A stretch of 42,684 bases of DNA from Sphingomonadales bacterium BRH_c3 (lineage in GTDB: Bacteria > Pseudomonadota > Alphaproteobacteria > Sphingomonadales > Sphingomonadaceae): NCBI GenBank assembly GCA_001515985.1, contig LOET01000149.1:1-42684 (forward strand). The letters are read 5' to 3'. This document shows, one piece after another, positions 1 to 8,150 of this stretch; the stretch's first letter is position 1, and each line of letters starts with the position of its first letter. The position numbers and the translations under genes are program-made. Under the pieces are notes generated by a model, which was given only the letters and a program-made list of their open reading frames with translations, made no database searches and was not told the DNA's origin.

Positions 1-1647
1 TTCTTCGCCTATCTCAGCCTGTTCACCTTCGCCATGCTGATGCTGGTGACGGCCGACAATCTGGTGCAGATGTTCTTCGGTTGGGAAGGGGTGGGCCTGG
101 CCAGCTATCTGCTGATCGGTTTCTGGTTCAAGAAGCCGAGCGCCAACGCCGCCGCGATCAAGGCCTTCGTGGTCAACCGTGTGGGCGATCTTGGTTTCAT
201 GCTGGGCATTTTCGGCACCTATCTGGTGTTCCAGACTACCTCGATCCCCGACATCCTGGCCGCCGCGCCGGGAATGACGGGTTCGACCATCGGCTTCCTA
301 GGCTATCGCATGCACACGATGGACCTGCTGTGCATCCTGCTGTTCATCGGCGCGATGGGCAAATCGGCGCAGCTGGGCCTGCACACCTGGCTGCCCGACG
401 CGATGGAAGGCCCGACCCCGGTTTCGGCGCTGATCCATGCCGCAACCATGGTCACCGCCGGTGTGTTCATGGTCTGCCGCCTGTCGCCCATGTTCGAGGC
501 AGCACCGATTGCATTGGGCATGGTGGTGTTTGTCGGAGCGGCTACCTGCATTTTCGCCGCCACGATCGGCACCACGCAGTGGGACATCAAGCGGGTGATC
601 GCCTATTCCACCTGCTCACAGCTCGGTTACATGTTCTTTGCCGCAGGTGTCGGCGCCTATGGCGTGGCCATGTTCCACCTCTTCACCCATGCTTTCTTCA
701 AGGCTCTGCTGTTCCTGGGCGCTGGCAGCGTGATCCACGCGATGCATCACGAACAGGACATGCGTTATTACGGCGCGCTGCGTAAGCACATCCCGCTTAC
801 CTTCTGGGCCATGATGGCGGGTACGCTGGCGATCACCGGCGTCGGCATCTACGACCTGCACCTTGGCTTCGCCGGCTTCTGGTCGAAGGATGCGATCATC
901 GAAGTCGCCTATGCCCGCGGCACCGGCATGGCGAATTTCGCCTTCTGGATGGGCGTTTTCGCCGCCCTGCTGACAAGCTTTTACAGCTGGCGCCTGATGT
1001 TCCTTACCTTCTGGGGCAAGCCGCGCTGGATCGAGAGCGAGCATATCCAGCATTCGGTTCACAAGACGCCCGCGCAGGCCGGAGACGACACCACCGGCGG
1101 CTATCATCCACATGAAAGCCCGCCTTCCATGCTGGTCCCCCTTGGCCTGCTGTCTGTGGGGGCAATCGCCGCCGGGCAGGTGTTTGCGCCGACATTCCTT
1201 GACGATGCATCGTTCTGGAGCAATTCGATCTTCTATAACGAGCCGCTGATCCACGCGATGCACGCAGTGCCGATGCCGGTGAAATATGCCGCCTTCATCG
1301 TGATGGTCCTGGGCTTTGCCGGGGCATGGTGGGCCTATATCAGGAACACGAGCATCCCGGGCAAATTCGTGGCGCAGTTCCGCGTGATCCACAATTTCGT
1401 CTACAACAAGTGGTACTTTGACGAGCTCTACAATGTGATCTTCGTCAAGCCGGCCTTCTGGCTCGGGCGCATCTTCTGGCAAAGGGGCGATATCGGCACG
1501 ATCGACCGTTTCGGCCCCGATGGTGCCGCCTGGCTGGTGCAGCGCAGCGCGCTCGTCGCGAAGAAGGTGCAGTCCGGATATCTCTATAGCTACGCGCTGA
1601 TCATGCTGCTCGGCCTGGTTGCCGCGATTACCTGGGTGCTCTTTTGA
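1..1647 (+). CDS. nuoL: NADH-quinone oxidoreductase subunit L (5' truncated)
   Basis: This is the proton-pumping antiporter-like membrane subunit of respiratory complex I. The reading frame is open from base 1, before the first Met in the ORF track, so the gene begins outside the window; 548 codons remain of a family usually near 650-700. The conserved core is visible, including [20 protein letters not shown], the [11 protein letters not shown] helix and the KRVIAYST motif, followed by repeated hydrophobic helices and the C-terminal lateral helix region. A His-rich loop ([10 protein letters not shown]) lies near the middle. The stop overlaps the nuoM ATG by one base, as expected for translational coupling inside the nuo operon. 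Identification is secure. Confidence 0.97.
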   Translation, partial: FFAYLSLFTFAMLMLVTADNLVQMFFGWEGVGLASYLLIGFWFKKPSANAAAIKAFVVNRVGDLGFMLGIFGTYLVFQTTSIPDILAAAPGMTGSTIGFLGYRMHTMDLLCILLFIGAMGKSAQLGLHTWLPDAMEGPTPVSALIHAATMVTAGVFMVCRLSPMFEAAPIALGMVVFVGAATCIFAATIGTTQWDIKRVIAYSTCSQLGYMFFAAGVGAYGVAMFHLFTHAFFKALLFLGAGSVIHAMHHEQDMRYYGALRKHIPLTFWAMMAGTLAITGVGIYDLHLGFAGFWSKDAIIEVAYARGTGMANFAFWMGVFAALLTSFYSWRLMFLTFWGKPRWIESEHIQHSVHKTPAQAGDDTTGGYHPHESPPSMLVPLGLLSVGAIAAGQVFAPTFLDDASFWSNSIFYNEPLIHAMHAVPMPVKYAAFIVMVLGFAGAWWAYIRNTSIPGKFVAQFRVIHNFVYNKWYFDELYNVIFVKPAFWLGRIFWQRGDIGTIDRFGPDGAAWLVQRSALVAKKVQSGYLYSYALIMLLGLVAAITWVLF

Positions 1648-3200
1648 TGGACGGGTTTCCGATCCTTTCGGCCATGCTGCTGGTCCCGCTGGTGGCAGGC
1701 ATCGCCTGTTTCTTCCTTGAGGCGCAGGCTGCGCGGCTGACCGCGTTGGCGGCAACGCTGGCCAACCTTGCGCTCGGCGTGGTGCTGTGGCTCAATTACG
1801 ATATCGGCGGAGCGCAATGGCAGTTCGTCGAGAAGGCGCCGCTGTTCTCGGGCTTCAGCTATGCGCTGGGGATCGACGGGATTGCGCTGATGCTGATCAT
1901 GCTCAGCGTTTTCCTGATGCCGATTTGTATCCTCGCCAGTTGGGAAGCGATCACCAGGCGAGTGGGTGAGTACATGGCCGCCTTCCTGATCATGGAAGTG
2001 CTGATGATCGGTGTGTTCGCGGCGCAGGACCTGTTCCTGTTCTACATCTTCTTCGAGGCGGGCCTGATCCCGATGTACCTGATCATCGGGGTGTGGGGCG
2101 GGGACAACCGCATTTACGCGAGCTACAAGTTCTTCCTCTACACGCTGCTCGGCTCGGTGCTGATGCTGATTGCGATGTTCTGGATGGTGAATGTCGCAGG
2201 CACTTCCGACATCCCAACGCTGATGCAGTATGACTTCGCGCCAGCGGCGCAGACATGGCTGTGGCTGGCGTTCTTCGCCAGCTTCGCGGTGAAGATGCCG
2301 ATGTGGCCGGTGCATACCTGGCTGCCCGACGCGCATGTGCAGGCGCCCACTGCGGGCTCGGTCATCCTGGCGGGCGTGCTCCTCAAGCTCGGCGGTTATG
2401 GCTTCATCCGCTTCAGCCTGCCGATGTTCCCCGAAGCCTCCGCGCAGCTTGCCTGGCTGATTTTCGCGCTGTCGATCGTGGCAGTGATCTATACCTCGCT
2501 GGTCGCGCTGGTTCAGCACGACATGAAAAAGCTGATCGCCTATTCATCGGTCGCGCATATGGCGATCGTGACGGCGGGCCTGTTCGCCTTCAACGTGCAG
2601 GGGCTGGAAGGCGCAATGATGGTGATGCTGGGCCACGGGCTGGTCTCGGGCGCATTGTTCCTGTGCGTGGGCGTGATTTATGACCGGCTGCACACGCGCG
2701 AGATTGACCGTTACGGCGGGCTGTCCATCAACATGCCCAAATATGCGCTGTTCTTCATGCTCTTCACCATGGCCAGCGTGGGCTTGCCGGGGACGAGCAA
2801 TTTCATCGGCGAATTCCTGGCGCTGGCAGGAATCTATCAGGTTTCCACCTGGGTTGCCTTGGCCTGCACCACGGGCATCATCCTGGGCGCGGCCTACATG
2901 CTTTACCTGTACCGGCGCGTGGCCTTCGGCGAGCAGAAAAACGCCGATGCGGCAGCCATGCTCGATCTCGACAAGCGTGAATGGGCGATGCTTGCCCCGA
3001 TCGCCGCTGCAGTTTTGTGGATGGGCGTCTATCCCGAAAGCTTCCTGGCTCCGATGCGGCAGGATATCGCCGCGCTCGAAGCGCGGGTGGCGCGCGCTGC
3101 CCCTGAAGGTGACAGCCGGCTTGTGGTGGGCGAGCCGACTGGAAGGATTGCCAACGAAATGCCGCATGCAAGTGAGAAGCTCGGGGAGGGGGCCCACTGA
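1647..3200 (+). CDS. nuoM: NADH-quinone oxidoreductase subunit M
   Basis: Second antiporter-like proton-translocating subunit of complex I, in the inner membrane. The protein has about 517 residues and roughly 14 membrane helices. Diagnostic segments are FYIFFEAGLIPMYLIIG, MPMWPVHTWLPDAHVQAPT and the KKLIAYSSVAHM helix, with the family Glu and Lys residues of the proton channel present. The ORF track begins at a TTG three bases earlier; I prefer the ATG that overlaps the nuoL stop (TGATG). No Shine-Dalgarno is evident, so translation probably depends on coupling with nuoL. The stop overlaps the nuoN ATG by one base. Nothing is truncated or unusual. Confidence 0.97.
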   Translation: MDGFPILSAMLLVPLVAGIACFFLEAQAARLTALAATLANLALGVVLWLNYDIGGAQWQFVEKAPLFSGFSYALGIDGIALMLIMLSVFLMPICILASWEAITRRVGEYMAAFLIMEVLMIGVFAAQDLFLFYIFFEAGLIPMYLIIGVWGGDNRIYASYKFFLYTLLGSVLMLIAMFWMVNVAGTSDIPTLMQYDFAPAAQTWLWLAFFASFAVKMPMWPVHTWLPDAHVQAPTAGSVILAGVLLKLGGYGFIRFSLPMFPEASAQLAWLIFALSIVAVIYTSLVALVQHDMKKLIAYSSVAHMAIVTAGLFAFNVQGLEGAMMVMLGHGLVSGALFLCVGVIYDRLHTREIDRYGGLSINMPKYALFFMLFTMASVGLPGTSNFIGEFLALAGIYQVSTWVALACTTGIILGAAYMLYLYRRVAFGEQKNADAAAMLDLDKREWAMLAPIAAAVLWMGVYPESFLAPMRQDIAALEARVARAAPEGDSRLVVGEPTGRIANEMPHASEKLGEGAH

Positions 3201-4663
3201 TGGACTACGCAACCTCGCTTTCGCTGATTGCGCCCGAAATCGTCCTAGCAGTTTCAGGGCTTGTACTGCTGCTGATCGCGGCCTGGGGCGGTGACAAGAG
3301 CGCTAAGCTCGTAACGTGGCTCGCAGTAGCAGGCCTGTTTGCCGCCGGTGTGCTGCTTGTGCCGACCCTGCATGACGGGCTGGTTGGCCCGGCGACGTAT
3401 GCTTTTGGCGATTTGTTCCGTGCCGATGCCTATGCCGCATTCGCCAAGTCGCTGATCTATCTCGGCGCGATCGGCTGCCTGTTGGTCGCGCCTGCCTATT
3501 TCGATCGCCTCAAGGCCATGCGCGCCGAATATCCCGTGCTGGTTGTATTTGCTTCGCTGGGCATGAGCATCATGGTTTCGGCGGGCGATTTCCTGACGCT
3601 TTATGTTGGGTTGGAGCTCAACAGTCTTGCGGCCTATGTGCTCGCCTCGATCCTGCGCCATGACGACAAATCGGCCGAAGCGGGCCTCAAATATTTCGTG
3701 CTTGGTGCGCTTGCCAGCGGCATCCTGCTTTACGGGCTGAGTCTGCTCTATGGCTTCACTGGCAGCACCAGCTTTGCTGGCGTCTCCGCAGCGATAGCCG
3801 GTGATTTGTCCAACGGCGCGCTGATCGGCATCGTGTTTGTGCTTGCAGGCCTGGCGTTCAAGATCTCGGCAGTTCCGTTCCATATGTGGACGCCCGATGT
3901 CTACGAAGGCGCGCCGACCCCGGTTACCGCCTTTTTCGCTACTGCGCCCAAGGTGGCAGCGGTTGCCCTGACCGCGCGGGTCGCGCTGGAGGTGTTCGGC
4001 AGCCAGGTCGACGCCTGGCGGCAGATCGTGATCTTCCTGGCGCTTGCTTCGATCGTCGTCGGCGCGCTTGGCGCCATCGGGCAGGAGAATATCAAGCGCC
4101 TGCTGGCCTTTTCATCGATCAACAATGTTGGCTTCATCCTGATCGGGCTTACCGCCGCGACTGAGCAGGGTGCGAGCGCGATGCTGGTCTATCTGTGGAT
4201 CTACCTGGCGATGTCGCTGGGCAGCTTTGTTGCGGTGCTGATGCTCAAAGATGCCGATGGCGTGCCGGTCGAGAACATTTCGAGCATGGCCGGCATGGTG
4301 CGCGAGCAACCATTGCTGAGTTGGTGCCTGTTCTTCCTGATGCTGAGCCTGGCAGGCATTCCGCCGCTGTTCGGCTTCTGGGGCAAGTTCGTGGTGTTCC
4401 AGGCCGCGGTTGAAGCGGACATGATCGCGCTCGCCGCGCTCGGTATCGCCGCCAGCGTGATCGGCGCCTTCTACTACCTCAAGGTGTGCAAGGTGATCAT
4501 GTTCGACGATTCCGCGGGCGTGGTGACGGGCAAGAGCAACGCCAGCCATTGGGCTGTTCTGGGGGTAACCTCGTTGATCATTTCCCCGCTCGGTTATCTG
4601 CTTACGCCGTCGCTGGGCGATCTGGCGGACAAGGCGGCAAGCGCGCTGTTCCTGGCGGTGTGA
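3200..4663 (+). CDS. nuoN: NADH-quinone oxidoreductase subunit N
   Basis: Third antiporter-like subunit of complex I, 487 residues and almost wholly transmembrane. Family segments include LYVGLELNSLAAYVL, SAEAGLKYFVLGALASG, PFHMWTPDVYEGAPTPVTAF and NIKRLLAFSSINNVGF. The ATG shares a base with the nuoM stop, and a GGGGAGGGGG stretch just upstream supplies a strong ribosome site. It is the last nuo gene here. The next gene, birA, starts with GTG inside the nuoN stop region (GTGA overlap), so the complex I transcript very likely continues into cofactor genes. Confidence 0.97.
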   Translation: MDYATSLSLIAPEIVLAVSGLVLLLIAAWGGDKSAKLVTWLAVAGLFAAGVLLVPTLHDGLVGPATYAFGDLFRADAYAAFAKSLIYLGAIGCLLVAPAYFDRLKAMRAEYPVLVVFASLGMSIMVSAGDFLTLYVGLELNSLAAYVLASILRHDDKSAEAGLKYFVLGALASGILLYGLSLLYGFTGSTSFAGVSAAIAGDLSNGALIGIVFVLAGLAFKISAVPFHMWTPDVYEGAPTPVTAFFATAPKVAAVALTARVALEVFGSQVDAWRQIVIFLALASIVVGALGAIGQENIKRLLAFSSINNVGFILIGLTAATEQGASAMLVYLWIYLAMSLGSFVAVLMLKDADGVPVENISSMAGMVREQPLLSWCLFFLMLSLAGIPPLFGFWGKFVVFQAAVEADMIALAALGIAASVIGAFYYLKVCKVIMFDDSAGVVTGKSNASHWAVLGVTSLIISPLGYLLTPSLGDLADKAASALFLAV

Positions 4664-5370
4664 TCACTTTCGTCGAGCAAACCGGCTCCACCAATGCAGA
4701 CCTGCTTGCGCGGCTTGTCGCGGGCGAGCATGTGCGCGAGGGCGATTGGCTGGTTACGCGCAGCCAGAATGCCGGGCGCGGGAGACAGGGACGCCAGTGG
4801 TTTGACGGGTCGGGCAATTTCATGGGCTCGACAGTGGTTCATCCCGCTGCTGGCGATCCGCCCGCAGCAACATTGGCGTTGATGACCGGGCTCGCGGTTT
4901 ACGAGGCGCTATTGCCGCTCTGTCCCGAACCCGGTGCTCTCATGCTGAAATGGCCAAACGACATATTGCTGCGGGACGCGAAACTTGCCGGGATCTTGCT
5001 GGAAACGGTCAAGGGGGCCGTGGTCATCGGAATCGGCGTGAACCTGCGCGCGGCGCCCGAATTGCCGGACCGCAAGACGATAGCCTTGGCTGACGTCGCG
5101 CCGGCACCTTCGCCTGAGGATTTTGCCGAGCGGCTCGCAGCATCCTTCGACGCCGAACTCGAGCGCTGGCGCATTCACGGGCTTGAGCTGCTTCTCAGGC
5201 GCTGGCAGGCGGCGGCCCATAGAGTAGGCACAGCGCTGAAAGTGCATGATCCCTCAGGCGCCATCATCAGCGGCACCTTCGCCGGGCTCGACGCAAGCGG
5301 CTCCTTGCTGTTGCGCGCTCCCGATGGCAAGACGCACACCATCCACGCCGGTGACGTGGCGCTCGATTAG
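4660..5370 (+). CDS. birA: Biotin--[acetyl-CoA-carboxylase] ligase
   Basis: Attaches biotin to carboxyl-carrier lysines through a biotinyl-AMP intermediate. About 236 residues: the catalytic domain plus a short C-terminal SH3-like domain, with no N-terminal helix-turn-helix. It is therefore a monofunctional ligase and not a BirA-type repressor. Visible motifs are the substrate loop SQNAGRGRQGRQW, the KWPNDILL segment and GIGVNLR. The ORF track opens at 4486 inside nuoN; the GTG at 4660 is chosen because it gives the family-typical start ITFVEQTGSTN and a four-base GTGA overlap with the nuoN stop. No independent Shine-Dalgarno is seen, so coupling to nuoN is inferred. Confidence 0.93.
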   Translation: MITFVEQTGSTNADLLARLVAGEHVREGDWLVTRSQNAGRGRQGRQWFDGSGNFMGSTVVHPAAGDPPAATLALMTGLAVYEALLPLCPEPGALMLKWPNDILLRDAKLAGILLETVKGAVVIGIGVNLRAAPELPDRKTIALADVAPAPSPEDFAERLAASFDAELERWRIHGLELLLRRWQAAAHRVGTALKVHDPSGAIISGTFAGLDASGSLLLRAPDGKTHTIHAGDVALD

Positions 5371-5393
5371 CCTGATCGAATAGGGGAAGCTCG

Positions 5394-6170
5394 ATGCTGC
5401 TTGCAGCCGATGTCGGTAACACAAATGTGGTCTTTGCGCTGTTCGATGGCATGGAGATCAAGGCGCGCTGGCGGATCGCCACCGATCCGCGCCGCACTGG
5501 CGATGAATATGCCGTGTGGCTGCTGCAATTGCTGGCGATCGAGGGCTTCGACAAGGCGCAAATCACACAGATCATTGTGGGTTCGGTTGTGCCCCGCGCG
5601 ATCCACAATATCGCTGTGCTGGCCGAGAAGTATTTCGGCGTTACGCCGCTGATCGCAGGGCAGGGCGATGCCGATTGGGGAATTTCAGTGGATGTGGACG
5701 AGCCGCGTTCGCTTGGCGCGGACCGTGCGCTCAATGCTATCGCGGCACACGCCAAGTACCAGGGCGATCTGATCGTAGTCGATTTCGGCACTGCTACGAC
5801 ATTCGATGCGGTGGATTTTACCGGCGCTTACAAGGGCGGGATCATTGCCCCTGGCATCAACCTGTCGCTCGATGCGCTGGTCAACAATACGGCCAAGCTC
5901 CCGCGCATTGCGATCGAAAACCCCGGCAATAACAACGTTATCGGTCGCAACACCGAAGAACAAATGCTGATCGGTGTTTTCTGGGGCTATGTCTCGCTGA
6001 TCGAGGGGCTGATCGCCCGGATGCGCAACCAGATCGGCCGACCGGCCAAGGTGGTGGCGACCGGCGGGCTGGCAATCCTGTTTGACGAGCATACCGACAT
6101 GTTCGACGCGGTTGATACAGACCTGACGCTTGACGGGCTTGCCATTCTGGCGCGCCGCGCAGCGAACTGA
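5394..6170 (+). CDS. coaX: Type III pantothenate kinase
   Basis: Phosphorylates pantothenate, the first step of coenzyme A synthesis, in the cytosol. The 258 residues match the usual length. ASKHA-fold motifs are present: the N-terminal phosphate loop [12 protein letters not shown], the central [15 protein letters not shown] segment, [13 protein letters not shown] and the C-terminal VVATGGLA glycine motif. The ATG follows AGGGGAAG with good spacing, 23 bases after birA. Placement behind birA and before rnj is a conserved alphaproteobacterial arrangement, by general knowledge. The type III enzyme is not feedback-inhibited by CoA in characterised homologs, so a regulatory role should not be assumed. 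Confidence 0.95.
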   Translation: MLLAADVGNTNVVFALFDGMEIKARWRIATDPRRTGDEYAVWLLQLLAIEGFDKAQITQIIVGSVVPRAIHNIAVLAEKYFGVTPLIAGQGDADWGISVDVDEPRSLGADRALNAIAAHAKYQGDLIVVDFGTATTFDAVDFTGAYKGGIIAPGINLSLDALVNNTAKLPRIAIENPGNNNVIGRNTEEQMLIGVFWGYVSLIEGLIARMRNQIGRPAKVVATGGLAILFDEHTDMFDAVDTDLTLDGLAILARRAAN

Positions 6171-6183
6171 TCGGAACCAGTTG

Positions 6184-7839
6184 ATGAAAAAGGATTTCAC
6201 TCCCGAGAAGGAACTGCTGTTTCTGGCACTGGGCGGCTCGGGCGAGATTGGCATGAACGTCAATCTCTATGGCTGCAACGGCAAGTGGCTGATGGTGGAT
6301 CTGGGGATGACCTTCTCGGGCGATGTATATCCGGGGGTTGAGCTCGTTTTTGCCGATCTCGAATTCATCGAAGATCGCGCGAAGGATCTGCTGGGGATCG
6401 TGCTGACCCACGGGCATGAGGATCATATCGGCGCAGTCCCCTATTTCGCCGCCGAACTGGGTGTGCCGCTTTATGCCACGCCATTCACGGCTGAACTGGT
6501 TCAGCGCAAGCTGGAAGAGGCGGGGCTTGCCAAATCGGTCGATTTGTATGTCATCGATGAGGATCATGGCGCGTTCAACCTTGGCCCGTTTGGCGTGACA
6601 TATGTTCCGCTGGCGCATTCCATAGCAGAAGGAAACGCGCTGCTGATCGAGACCCCTTATGGCAAGGTGTTCCACACCGGCGACTGGAAGCTCGATGAGG
6701 AACCGATCATCGGCGAGCCAACAACTGAGGAAGAACTGATCGCCATCGGGGATGAGGGTGTGCTGGCCCTGGTGTGCGATTCGACCAATGTATTCAATCC
6801 CAAGCCCAGCGGCTCGGAAGGCGGAGTGCACCGTTCGCTGATGGAGGAAGTGGCGCGGCATGGCGGCAAGCGCGTGCTGGTAACGACCTTCGCTTCGAAT
6901 GTGGCGCGGCTGCAGACCCTGGGCGATGTCGCCCGTGAAACCGGGCGGCAGTTGTGCGTGGCCGGGCGCTCGCTCGATCGGATCATCGACGTGGCCAAGC
7001 AGACAGGTTACCTGCAGGACTTCCCTGAAACGATCGATTTCGACACGGCGATGGGCCTGCCGCGCGGCGAAGTACTGATCATCGCCACCGGCGGGCAGGG
7101 CGAACCGCGCGCTGCGCTGGCCCGCATTGCCGAAGGCAACCACCCGATCGAACTGGTGCCGGGCGATGTGATCTTGTTTTCGAGCCGCCAGATTCCCGGC
7201 AACGAGCTCGCCATCGGGCGGGTGATGAACCAGCTTGCCGCGCGCGGGATCGTGATGGTGACTGACCGCCAAAGTGCTATCCACGTTTCCGGCCACCCCG
7301 GCAGGCCGGAACTCCAGGCGCTATATGGCTGGATTCGCCCGGAATTGCTGGTGCCGGTCCATGGCGAGATGCGCCACATGCACGAACAGGCCCGGCTTGG
7401 GCGCAAAAGCGGCATCCCGGCGGCGTTGGTGCAAAGCAATGGTGACCTTGTCCGGCTCGCGCCCGGCGCCCCTGGCAAGCTGGCCGAGGTGAAGGCAGGG
7501 CGGCTTGTGCTTGATGGCGACATCATCGTGGCGGCAGATGGTGAAGCGGTGACCATGCGCCGCCGCGTGGCGCGCGACGGATTGGTGATAGTGGTTCTGG
7601 ACGAGAGCTATGGCCCGACTGTTGAAGCGATCGGCTTGCCGCTTGACGAGGATCTGGCAGGGTTTGTCGAAGAGGCCGCAGAAGACATTGTTTCAGCAAT
7701 CGCCTCTCTGCGCGGCAAGGCCGCCCGCGATCGCGATGCGGTGCACGAAGCAGCCCGTCTTGCCGCACGCCGCGCCGCACAGCGCTGGTCGGGAAAGAAA
7801 CCGCAAGTCAAGGTTATCATGCTGGGTGAAGCGCAATGA
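6184..7839 (+). CDS. rnj: Ribonuclease J
   Basis: Metallo-beta-lactamase/beta-CASP nuclease with endonuclease and 5'-3' exonuclease activity in RNA maturation and decay. The 551 residues match RNase J. The metal site LTHGHEDHIGAVPY (HxHxDH), a second metal His/Asp (FHTGDW), the CDSTN motif and the beta-CASP/C-terminal segments ATGGQGEPRAAL and PVHGEMRHMHEQARLG are all visible. The ORF track starts upstream inside coaX; I chose the ATG at 6184, 13 bases after the coaX stop, with an adjacent TTG at 6181 as alternative. The ribosome site is weak. The last four bases overlap the start of the DUF1467 gene (ATGA). Confidence 0.95.
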   Translation: MKKDFTPEKELLFLALGGSGEIGMNVNLYGCNGKWLMVDLGMTFSGDVYPGVELVFADLEFIEDRAKDLLGIVLTHGHEDHIGAVPYFAAELGVPLYATPFTAELVQRKLEEAGLAKSVDLYVIDEDHGAFNLGPFGVTYVPLAHSIAEGNALLIETPYGKVFHTGDWKLDEEPIIGEPTTEEELIAIGDEGVLALVCDSTNVFNPKPSGSEGGVHRSLMEEVARHGGKRVLVTTFASNVARLQTLGDVARETGRQLCVAGRSLDRIIDVAKQTGYLQDFPETIDFDTAMGLPRGEVLIIATGGQGEPRAALARIAEGNHPIELVPGDVILFSSRQIPGNELAIGRVMNQLAARGIVMVTDRQSAIHVSGHPGRPELQALYGWIRPELLVPVHGEMRHMHEQARLGRKSGIPAALVQSNGDLVRLAPGAPGKLAEVKAGRLVLDGDIIVAADGEAVTMRRRVARDGLVIVVLDESYGPTVEAIGLPLDEDLAGFVEEAAEDIVSAIASLRGKAARDRDAVHEAARLAARRAAQRWSGKKPQVKVIMLGEAQ

Positions 7840-8129
7840 TGGAATGGACCTCTATCCTCGCAATCTACGCGCTGTTCTGGGTGATGTCGGCGTTCGTCAC
7901 CTTGCCGTTCGGCGTGAAGACGCATGACGAAGCGGGGATCGAGAAAATTCCCGGGCAGGCAGATAGCGCGCCCGCGCATTTCCGCCCCGGCTATCACGCT
8001 TTGAGAGCGACCTTTATTGCTGCGCTCCTAACCGGGATCTATGTGCTCAATTACCAGTATGGCTGGGTCACTGCCGAGGATCTGAACTTTTTCCCGCCGC
8101 CACCCGGCACAGGCGAAACGCCTGGTTGA
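7836..8129 (+). CDS. DUF1467 family small membrane protein
   Basis: A 97-residue protein of unknown function. Two membrane helices are evident, about residues 5-25 (ILAIYALFWVMSAFVTLPF) and 55-72 (ALRATFIAALLTGIYVLNY), joined by a short hydrophilic loop. The N-terminal helix ending in LPFGVKT is typical of DUF1467. It overlaps the rnj stop by four bases (ATGA), so it is co-translated with RNase J; a second ATG lies one codon on. Family members commonly sit directly after rnj in sphingomonads. This is the last gene of the rightward nuo-birA-coaX-rnj transcript; the next gene converges 22 bases later, with no clear terminator between. Confidence 0.85.
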   Translation: MMEWTSILAIYALFWVMSAFVTLPFGVKTHDEAGIEKIPGQADSAPAHFRPGYHALRATFIAALLTGIYVLNYQYGWVTAEDLNFFPPPPGTGETPG

Positions 8130-8150
8130 ACAACCGTGGCGCGGCAATAA

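Noticed and set aside
616-2519. Long minus-strand ORFs opposite nuoL and nuoM (379 and 309 codons)
   Set aside because: His/Gln/Arg/Glu-rich shadow translations of strongly conserved nuo genes; no protein-like character.
5938-7296. 452-codon minus-strand ORF opposite rnj
   Set aside because: Shadow of RNase J; the sense frame has all catalytic motifs.
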